This document shows, piece after piece, positions 14,913 to 22,350 of a stretch of DNA of 64,000 nucleotides. The DNA comes from Cyanoderma ruficeps (lineage: Eukaryota > Chordata > Aves > Passeriformes > Timaliidae). Below the pieces are notes generated by a model that saw only the letters and a program-made list of their open reading frames with translations, did not search any database and was not told the DNA's origin. Position 1 is the first letter of the stretch. Each line of letters starts with the position of its first letter. The DNA is taken from NCBI GenBank assembly GCA_008694505.1, contig VZDJ01004378.1, forward strand, positions 24,799,012 to 24,863,011, in the 5' to 3' direction. The position numbers and the translations under genes are program-made.

Positions 14913-16650
14913 AGCAAAGCTGCTCTTCTGTGCTTGCTTGTCGCAGAAAATGATGAATTGCAGAAGTACCCATTTGGTGTTAGTCATTCGGTGCAGCAGG
15001 AAGGAAGCAGGAAGCCCTTGTGAGCATTAACTTTTCAAAGCAGTTTGCAAAAAAAGCCAAAGCTCTCCTCCCCTGGGCTACATAACCACATACTGTTTTT
15101 TACCTCCTCACCTTAAGGGGCACCTAGTCACAACTAACATTCGCAACTCCTTCAGCCGGAAATATTTGCCCAGTGCAAACAGCTGATGCATTTGGTGTCA
15201 GCCCTTTCCCTGTGCAAGGCATATTAAAAGGGGGGAGGGAAGAGGAGCCTTACACTTGCCAAATGGGAGAGGCCTGATTGCGCTCAACAGGTTCAGTTCA
15301 CGCTGTGACCCTGCCCGGCTTCCTGCTATTCAGATGTGTTACTTCCCCTTTGTGGTAATGGCCTGTGGCAGCCGGCCAGAAAACACTATTAATTTCAGAA
15401 GTGGCCTGACAACAAACCCATAGCAAAACGAGAGGAAGTGGCGGGGAGGCCATCTGTTAACTTCAGCAGAACAGTAGGGACACAGCTATGTAGGTTCTAC
15501 AAGGAAAGCAGATTAATAATCCACAAAGAGGAAACTGGCTAAAATTATCTACAGACCATATTAAAAAAAAAAAAAAAAGACCAAAAAACCAAACAAGGGA
15601 GTCACTTGAGCTGCAGCTGGACAGGAAATTGCTAGAGCTGCTTGCAAATCTCCACTTTGAACAGAACAGCATAGGGAATGCCAAGAGCGGAAACCGTTCA
15701 AAACTGGATTAGCACAAGCCAAGTTTAACTGCAACCCACTTCTACTTTCACAGTTTATGCACTCAATCTAGGCCACTATTGCATGAGACACTGACTCACT
15801 TTTTTCCCATGTTTTGTTTGCATTTCATTTCACACACTTGCAGTTTCTAAAATTACTTCAAATGTGCTTTGGCTGCCAGGAGTTCTGCAGTACCTCAGCT
15901 GACAGCCCCAGCCCCTCACTGTGGTACTGCACAGATTTTGGCACCACCCTGCCTTGGGCTAGTTATCATCGGAAGGATGTTAATGAATATAAGTTGCAGC
16001 AGGAAGTTTTGCAATTGCTACAATCCCCCTTTTTCCTTCTGCAGAGACAGAACTGCTCGAAGGGTCCAAAGAGGAAATGAGGTGACTAAGTGTATATAGA
16101 GACTTTTCCTCCTTGCCTTCATTAAGGTGCAGGGTGGCTGAATGGCAGAAGAAAAATCATTTACAGGCTGCAGACTGTTGATGAATCTCTGTGAGATGAG
16201 TTCCTGCCAGACAGCTAAGCAGAGCATGAACCCATCTCCTGGCATCTGTAATAAGTGACCAAAATTCATAAACAAAGCCAGAAAACAGCAGCTCCTTACT
16301 CTTAATAATAAAAGAAAAAATAATAATGAGAAAAAAACCATGGCCCAGTCAGGCTCATCCCTAGTATAGCAAAGAGCTGCTGGAATATTTTGTAATTAAC
16401 CTTAAGGCCTTCAAAAACATTCCCTTCACCAAAGCAAGATGACAATCTAACACATTCGCTGTGTATTCATTTAGGCACCAGTGGACCAAAGGGGAAATCA
16501 AGGTTTTATTGTCTTAGGAGATGTACAAAAGCCATTGAGAGCAATTATTGCCTTTAAACATAACTGTATGGGTATGTGCAATTAACCACAACCACACAGA
16601 GGGGAAAGGGGGAATAAACCAGCCAGCTTCTCCATAGCCAAAAATAGTTA

Positions 16651-16660
16651 TTTATTTATT
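16651..16660 (-). terminator. Candidate DUSP6 polyadenylation signal (overlapping AATAAA)
   Basis: The plus strand reads TTTATTTATT, which is two overlapping AATAAA hexamers in the DUSP6 sense. It is the first strong cluster downstream of the stop codon at a distance typical for this gene. Other hexamers exist further left, so alternative cleavage is possible. Confidence 0.55.
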
Positions 16661-16954
16661 AATAATTTAAGGTTTTACATTCTTATAATAAATTCCATCT
16701 TAAAACTTTTACACTGTGGATTAGACTCTCCCTTATTGGCAATCATGTGCAGGTTCGCTGTGTGTACACACAGGTACAAATGCTCGCACATACTTCCAGT
16801 TTTATACAAAAAAAACCCACGCAAAATATTGCATTTGAGGTGAAGCTCCCTGAAGAATTTATACAGAGGTAATGCACTGTTTAGCACATCTGAAAGTTTT
16901 AAAAAGTGATCAAAAATCCTTTGCATTCAAAGACAAACCTCCTCCCAGATGATC

Positions 16955-16962
16955 TATTTACA
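16955..16962 (-). promoter_or_regulatory. Pumilio response element (TGTAAATA) in DUSP6 3' UTR, distal copy
   Basis: Second exact UGUAAAUA in the DUSP6 sense, 373 nt further into the putative 3' UTR than the first copy. Two perfect octamers in about 1.2 kb are more than chance would normally give. Confidence 0.6.
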
Positions 16963-16995
16963 AAAGGTAAGGCAAAAAATTAATTTAATTTAAAA

Positions 16996-17028
16996 ATATA
17001 TATATATGTGTGTGTGTATATATATATC
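16996..17028. repeat. Compound microsatellite (TA)n(TG)n(TA)n
   Basis: The sequence runs ATATATATAT, then GTGTGTGTGT, then ATATATATAT. It lies inside the probable DUSP6 3' UTR, where the two AU runs flanking an AC run could pair with each other in the transcript. Confidence 0.95.
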
Positions 17029-17327
17029 ATATGGAACCTACATGAAAAGCATGAGGAAAAAATCACCACAAGGAAAAGAAAGATATATGAAAGAAGAGAC
17101 TCTACTTGCTCACAAAACATTATCTGCAAACTTCTCACCATTGCCATTTCTCCCTCATGGAAAGCTTGCTTCAATAAAATTCAGCATGCTGCAAATATAT
17201 TCTTTGCAATTAAAACAAACAAACAAAGTAGAATTTATGAAAATAACAGAAACACAGGTGTCCCTTGGATTGATTTCTTGAGTACATGTGAGTTAAGAAA
17301 AAAAATCCAAATAAATTTAAGGTCAAA

Positions 17328-17335
17328 TATTTACA
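17328..17335 (-). promoter_or_regulatory. Pumilio response element (TGTAAATA) in DUSP6 3' UTR, proximal copy
   Basis: The plus strand TATTTACA is an exact match to the PUM1/PUM2 consensus UGUANAUA in the DUSP6 transcript, about 500 nt after the stop. PUM2 has been reported to bind mammalian DUSP6 mRNA, which fits a conserved stability or translation control site. Confidence 0.6.
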
Positions 17336-17834
17336 TTGATCAAGTAGAATACTACCAAGCTCCTAGCAAACAAGTACTCCAAGTACACTAAGCTGAAATC
17401 TCTTTCTTTGGCTCCTCTAAATTAAAACAAACAAACAAAAATAACAGTCTTCACTGAAGACAAAGATGCGTATCACAGATCTGAGCGCAGAGGGCAGAAG
17501 GACAGTTCCAGCCTCTGGAGAACACGTGCCCAGCCTGTCCAGCCTTGCCCTACCACACAGGAAGTCCTCAGATCCCAGCTACTGCCCAAGCAGGGATGAA
17601 CGCACTGCCCACCTGCTGCCTGGTCACCACGGTCCTGCCCAGAGAGCTCGTCACGTCCCCTCCCTTTGCAATAGCCGATTCCATACTGTGTAACCTTTTG
17701 TCGCCTGCACTGGCTGCTGCTTTTTAATAGCAGAGGCCAGAAAAAGAGAAAGCTGCGTTTCTTTATCACTGCCAAAGGGAAACCATTGAGGAGTGATCCC
17801 ATGAAATGGACAGGAGAAGGGAGGTGGTGGGAGC

Positions 17835-18142
17835 TCACGTGGACTGCAAGGAATCCACCTGGAAGACGTTCTGATTGGAAGGGGTGGTGAAGTACAGCTG
17901 CTGGTTCGGCACTCGATTGTCACAGGGGCTGCTCAGTCCCAGAGTCCGCTCAAAGTCCAGCAGCTGACCCATGAAGTTGAAGTTGGGTGAAATGTTGGAC
18001 TTCTTCATCTTGACAATATCATAAGCATCATTCATGGACAAGTTCAGCTTCTGCATGAGGTAGGCCACTGTCACTGTGACCGAGCGGCTGATCCCTGCTA
18101 AGCAGTGCACCAGGACGCCGCAGTTCTTCCCCCGTGCTTCAT
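17835..18142 (-). CDS. DUSP6: DUSP6 exon 3, coding part (residues 281-382, catalytic loop and C-terminus)
   Basis: The acceptor CTCTTTGTACAG precedes ATGAAGCACGGGG, so codon 281 is Asp ([14 protein letters not shown]). The exon contains the signature [19 protein letters not shown] with the nucleophile C294 and R300, the helix [15 protein letters not shown], and the conserved tail ending DSLQST before TGA at 17837-17835. Conservation with mammals is near complete in this exon. Confidence 0.98.
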
Positions 18143-20761
18143 CTGTACAAAGAGGCAGAAGGACACATAAGGCAGAGGGTTGGTAACTGATCTCTCAACA
18201 CGAATGAGATTAGTATCAAGTAGGAAGAAAGTACCATTCTGATCCCAGTGGCCAGCAGTGCAACTCAAGAGTTAACTTTAGCGGCTTAAAACCAGGACAA
18301 GAGAGGAATCCACTCCCCCTACTACCCAAGCCCGAGAGCTGAGAAAACTAAGAATGAGACAAAGGGCGCAGGACACGCCGCATGACACTGTTTTAAAAGT
18401 CAGTTTTAAAAGACAGGCTTTTGCCTGGAGATTTGCCTTTAAATTCTTACAGTCTCCTTGCCCCAGCATGGAAATCCTGCAATATGTCACTGAAAGGCTT
18501 TATACAGACCAGCAGACTGCAAAGGTCTATTAAATTATTCTCCAACTGTTGTGCAGCTAACAATGGAGGTATTCAGGCATTTTAAAAGAATGAGGGAAGT
18601 CACAGGGGACAGCCCATTAGGAGGAACAGGATGTCAACATTGGTTGAAAATGGGTTCCTTTGTAATAGGAAATGCATTACAATGCCTGGAGATTAGTTTC
18701 TTTGTGGCTTCTAGCCCACATTTCTTCCTGCTAGGCTCAGATTACCTACATTCTCCACTATTACCGGTATCATTCAACCGGATTACAGCACAGCTTCCCA
18801 ACAGATAATGCAATGCTCACCCCACCGCATCCCGATGGGGAAATTCGAGTCTCCCCAAAACGAAGGAGAGTGCAAATTTTAACCAGAACTCCTTGGGCCC
18901 GAGGGTACAGACTTCCAGAGTTGACGGGTAATGTCTGAGGAGTGGTTGACCGAGGCACCGAGCCCGCGAAGTGTGTCATTATTACCACGCGATTTAATTT
19001 AAACTCTGGCAATATATTTGCCAGGAACACCGCTTATTCATAACTTGCATTTAAAAGCTAAAGTAAGATTCCAAGATCATTTTTTATTATACTGCTTACT
19101 GCTCTTCAGTAACCCCAAGGGAAAAAAGAAAAAAAAAAAGAAAAAAAACCCACAAAAACCAACTCCGNCAACAGCCCCTCAATTTAAGCTGGCTTTAAAA
19201 TCAGAAAAGGGGGCATGCCCCAGAGAAGGCATAAATGCTGCTACTGCTGCTCGCCCGAAATTCACGAATTCTGCAAAAGATATGGAATTCTGCCTCTTGA
19301 CATGTTAGCAAGTAACCGGGTCATACCTATAAAGGAGATGGCCTCAGGAAAGAACTGAGACAGATTTTGGCTCCAGTGGTCAGAGATCGGGATCTGTTTG
19401 TACTTGAATTCACCGGCGTTTTCAAAGAGATTAGGCAGGTTAGGAGTAACATTCAAGATGTATTTAATGCCGAACTCTTCTAAAACGTCCAAATTCGTGG
19501 AGTCCTTGGCACAGCCTAAGTAGAGGTAGGGTAAAATCTCCACCGGAAAGGAAGGTTGGTTGTTGGAGAGCGGGCTGCCATCGGAGTCGGTGGCACTATT
19601 GGGGTCTCTGTCAATGTCAGATTCAATATCGGATGATGAATCGGAGCTGATTCGGAGGCCTCCCAAACCCAGGACTGGCAAAGGAGGAGAGCTGCTGCTA
19701 CACGAACTGTCTAGGTTAGTTTCACAGTGCAAGGCGAACTCGGCCTGGAACTTGCTAAAACCACCTAGAGAGAAAAAGGAAGAGGAAAAAATGCAACCTG
19801 ATATAAGATGGCATGTCGCCTTACTTCCCTGGTACAGCCCTGTCTGCACAGGAGCGTCTGTTTTGCACCCTCTCGAGCTCCGGGAAAGAGAAGAAACAAC
19901 ATGTCACACTCTCAGCCCAGACAGACTAACTTAAAGGAAGGGTTAAGAAAATCATCCGCTGCGGTGGAGGGCCCAGCACAATCAAGATTAAAGCTCTGTA
20001 CCGCTTTGCCCTGCGGGGACCGCTGGAGAGGTGTCTCAGCGGCAATTCCTTCTGCCAGGCTCATGCCGGAATCCCCGTTAGCCCTGTCCTCCCCACGCTG
20101 CCACTGTGATTTCAGACATCAAGGTTTCTTGAAACAATGCGAGGATAAGGGGAGGCGAGAGGGGGAGTAGGGGGAAAAGCCCCCTACCCAGGTCTGCGCA
20201 CTCCTGGCGCATCAATCCACTGCTCGGGAAACGCTGCAGTCCGCATCCTCCCCCTCCCTCTTACCCGGACAGAGATCCACGGGACTCGGCTCCCCGTTCC
20301 CCACAGCCCCGGGGCCCAGGCAGAGATCGCTCCCCCAACCCTGGGCGGCCCTCCTCACCTTCCAGATAAAATGCCTTGCAGCCTTCATCTTTGAGGCGCT
20401 TGAGGAGCAGCCCCAGCACGGACTCGCCGCCCGTGTTTTCGTTCCAGTCGCGGCTGTGCTCGTCGTACAGCACTACAGTGTCGGTGCCACACCGGCGGGC
20501 GAAGCGCTCCCGGTCCTCCTCGCTGCTGGCGACGAGGGAGCGCAGGGGCAGGTTGCCCTTCTGCAGCCGCCGCAGCATGATGCCGGGGATGGCCACATTG
20601 ATGGCCGACTCGATATGGGACGATTCGTACAACTCCTGCGGCCGACAGTCCATCAGCAGTAGCCGGTCGTTGCCCATCTCCAGCTGCTCGTTCAGCCACG
20701 CCACGGATTTACTAATCGCCATTTCCGAAGCGAAAGAGACGGGTCTGAACGTATCTAGCAT
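17835..20761 (-). CDS. DUSP6: DUSP6 (MKP-3), ERK1/2-specific dual-specificity phosphatase, complete three-exon CDS
   Basis: Coding parts are complement(17835..18142, 19327..19764, 20359..20761): 403 + 438 + 308 = 1149 nt, giving 382 aa plus TGA. Human DUSP6 has 381 aa; the extra residue lies in the loop near residues 77-82. DUSP6 dephosphorylates the Thr and Tyr of the ERK1/2 activation loop in the cytoplasm and is induced by FGF/RTK-ERK signalling as negative feedback. Seen in the sequence: an N-terminal rhodanese-like (CH2) domain with the kinase-interaction arginines R64-R65 in [10 protein letters not shown]; a leucine-rich NES-like stretch at about 16-29; a Ser/Asp-rich linker with SP sites at S160 and S198 (the ERK-site serines 159 and 197 of mammals); and a C-terminal DSP domain at about 207-350 with general acid D263 and the P-loop HCLAGISRS holding C294 and R300. 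Both introns are GT-AG and the joined product reads continuously as DUSP6. Transcription is expected to start in the CpG island to the right. Confidence 0.98.
18143..19326 (-). other. DUSP6 intron 2
   Basis: GT-AG intron of 1184 bp in the same position and phase as in other vertebrate DUSP6 genes. It holds an A-rich tract at about 19122-19148 followed by one ambiguous base (n) at 19168, which suggests a sequencing or assembly problem after the homopolymer. I see no coding sequence within it. Confidence 0.95.
19327..19764 (-). CDS. DUSP6: DUSP6 exon 2 (residues 135-281, linker and start of the phosphatase domain)
   Basis: The acceptor TTTCTCTCTAG precedes GTGGTTTTAGC, so codon 135 is completed across the junction and reads [13 protein letters not shown]. 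The exon carries the Ser/Asp-rich linker, the beginning of the DSP fold ([18 protein letters not shown]) and D263 in PISDHWSQN. The donor is GTATGA after ATTTCCTTTATAG-type sequence ending at 19327 (phase 1). The linker acidity and the two SP dipeptides match the mammalian region that controls protein turnover after ERK phosphorylation. Confidence 0.97.
19765..20358 (-). other. DUSP6 intron 1, with ETS-like core motifs
   Basis: GT-AG intron of 594 bp, GC-rich at its right end where it runs into the CpG island. ETS-type cores are visible: ACTTCC at 19823-19828 (GGAAGT on the minus strand), AGGAAG at 19935-19940 and CCGGAA at 20066-20071. A conserved ERK-responsive element bound by ETS factors has been described in DUSP6 intron 1 of mammals, so these are candidates for the equivalent; that assignment is inference. 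Confidence 0.7.
20359..20761 (-). CDS. DUSP6: DUSP6 exon 1, coding part (residues 1-134 plus first base of codon 135)
   Basis: Begins [18 protein letters not shown], which aligns with the known vertebrate start and fixes the initiator at 20761. The exon ends ...FYLEG with the donor GTGAGG immediately after 20359 (phase 1). It encodes nearly all of the rhodanese-like ERK-binding domain. The first ATG has a poor context (C at -3 and C at +4), whereas Met14 lies in GAAATGG, a strong context. Sequence directly past the donor stays open for about 30 codons, but that is intron read-through and not protein. Confidence 0.97.
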
Positions 20762-20809
20762 GAGGAAGGACGGGGGGAGCGGAGCGTGCTCTGGAAGCGC
20801 CCCTCTCTC

Positions 20810-20821
20810 TCACAGAGGCAT
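20810..20821 (-). other. Minimal upstream ORF (MPL) ahead of DUSP6
   Basis: ATG CCT CTG TGA, ending 48 nt before the DUSP6 start codon. The context is weak (C at -3, C at +4). It counts only if transcription starts to the right of 20821, which is likely but not shown. Confidence 0.4.
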
Positions 20822-21432
20822 GCGGCTGGCTCGGCGGGCGGGCTGCACCCCTCTAACTCCGCACAACTTATCTCCCTCCGCCCCAGGAAAATGAATCACG
20901 CAGCCCCCCCCGCGCCGCTTCCCCCGCGCCGGGCGGCGGTGGAGTCACGGGGAGGGAGAAGCAGCCCTGGCCCCGGCGTATGTGTGAGTGTGAGCGCCTG
21001 CGTGCGCGCAGCCAGCCTGCCCTGTCTCCTCTTTTTTCTGTCAATGAATCCCTGAATGAACCTGCCTAATCGCCGCTGCAGCCCGAGCCCTTGGGCTTTT
21101 CCTCCGCCGCGAGTGAATGAAATCCAATTAACGTGCCGCCGAGCGGGGCTCCCCGGCTCAGCATAGAAGCGCTGCGGCGGTGACGGTGCCCCTTCCCTCG
21201 GGTTCCCCTCCTTTGCCGCGCTGCCCCGCGGCCGCCCGCAGCGCCCCTCGGCCGCGGCCCCGCGCAGCCCGGCACCCGGCGGCTCCTCAATGGGTACAAC
21301 CGCGCTCCGCTCAATGGATACATTCTCCGCCGCAGCCAATGGGGGCGCGCGGAAGGGGCTGTTGCCGCGGCGACGGGCCGGCTGGAACAGGTTGTGTTGA
21401 TGAATCGTTAATGAGTTTGTCATTCACAAAAA

Positions 21433-21456
21433 CGGAAAGGAATTTCCGCTCCGGAT
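21433..21456. promoter_or_regulatory. Inverted ETS-like pair overlapping a kappaB-like core
   Basis: CGGAAA-GGAA-TTTCCG is a perfect 6-bp inverted repeat with two outward-facing GGAA cores. The centre reads GGAATTTCC (21439-21447), similar to a Rel/NF-kB half-symmetric site, and CCGGAT (21451-21456) adds another ETS-type core. ETS control of DUSP6 is established in mammals; occupancy here is inferred. Confidence 0.5.
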
Positions 21457-21492
21457 AAGCCGAGTGCAAACAAGCAGCAGCCGCGGCGCGGC

Positions 21493-21500
21493 GGGCGGGG
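21493..21500 (+). promoter_or_regulatory. GC box (Sp1/KLF-type GGGCGGGG)
   Basis: Exact GGGCGGGG within the CpG island upstream of DUSP6. Such motifs are expected in this kind of promoter and are not specific. Confidence 0.45.
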
Positions 21501-22350
21501 GCAGGTGAGGGGGCGCGGCTCGGCGCTCCCCCCTTCCCTCCGCCAGCACCAGCCGCGAGGCGGCCGTCGCAGCCGGCGGAACGAATGGCTCCTTTTCTTT
21601 TCTCTGTCTCCCTCCATATTTTCGCTCCCTAAGCCATACCCCGCGGGGCCGGCCGTGTTCCCCCCAGTTCCCCCGAGCTGATCGTGGCCGGCTTTTCATT
21701 AGGGTGTTCCGGGAATCCCATTTTTAGGGATGCAGGTAGGCTCTGTCCTCGGCTGATCCCTGCGGGGGTGAAGAGTAAACCCCGAGCTAATCTCTTCCTA
21801 CGCGGCCCGGCTTTATTCGCTGCACGTAGCGCAGCCGGAGAGCCAGCCCCGCCGCAGGAGCAGCCTGCAGGCGCTCCTGCTGCAGCCGGGCGGGCCGCCC
21901 CGCAAACGTGAGCAGGGAAAGTGGCCCGGCCGGCTCCTCCAGGTAGCCTGTGATCGAACCGCGCTCGCCCGGCCGCGGCGTGAATCCGCCGCCAGCAACC
22001 AGCCCGCAGCCACCCCCGGGCCGCGGGGAGCGCCGGGGCCGCTGCCAGCACGGCGGGGTCCGGTGCGGCCCCTCGCACCTGGCAGCGCCCGCGCTGGCGG
22101 CCCCGGCCGCCGCACCGGCTCCTCCCGCGGGTGCGGCCCCGCCGCCGCCGTCCTGCGCTTCCCCCAGGTCCGACCGGGCGGAAGGGCGCCGCAGTCGCCG
22201 CCGCTCCGGGAGGCGGAGGGGAGAGCTGGGCTGCGGCGCCCGTCGGAGCGGCGCTGGGGTAGCAGGGGCCGGGGGCGACCTGGGGCCGACGGGCTGAGGG
22301 CGCCGCGGGGCCGGAGGCTGAGCGGGGAGCGGTGGTTCTAAGGTGCGGGT

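Larger units (their letters stand above)
5661..16639. other. Non-coding flank downstream of DUSP6
   Basis: No supportable gene. It contains the small repeats listed separately at 8512, 9676, 12179 and 14885, an 11-bp duplication (AAGCTCACTAT twice) near 13609-13630, and an A-tract at about 15561-15579. Remaining open frames are short and unrecognised. Confidence 0.55.
16640..17834 (-). other. DUSP6: Probable DUSP6 3' UTR
   Basis: No open frame of note lies downstream of the DUSP6 stop. On the minus strand the first clustered poly(A) signals (overlapping AATAAA copies) are at 16660-16651, about 1.18 kb past the stop. A further AATAAA is at 16510-16505. The interval contains two Pumilio motifs, a compound microsatellite and ATTTA pentamers at 17316-17312 and 17422-17418. 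The exact cleavage site is not determinable here. Confidence 0.65.
20762..21460 (-). promoter_or_regulatory. DUSP6: DUSP6 5' UTR and proximal promoter region
   Basis: Sequence directly upstream of the DUSP6 initiator. It contains a very short upstream frame (MPL, 20821-20810), CCAAT sequences at about 21125 and 21336-21340, three CAATGG motifs (21288, 21312, 21337) and an ETS-like inverted pair at 21433-21448. The transcription start is not identifiable from sequence alone. Confidence 0.6.
20200..22350. promoter_or_regulatory. DUSP6: CpG island covering DUSP6 exon 1 and promoter
   Basis: By eye this is a roughly 2.1 kb block of dense CpG and high GC, in sharp contrast to the AT-rich flanks. 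It covers DUSP6 exon 1, the 5' UTR and at least 1.5 kb of upstream sequence. No TATAAA was found on the minus strand between the start codon and 21.5 kb, in keeping with a CpG-type promoter. The GC-richest part (about 21.8-22.3 kb) lies well upstream of the likely start site. Long open frames here on both strands are a by-product of GC content. Confidence 0.85.

Noticed and set aside
20376..20894. 172-codon plus-strand frame over DUSP6 exon 1
   Set aside because: Antisense shadow of the conserved DUSP6 exon in a GC-rich region.
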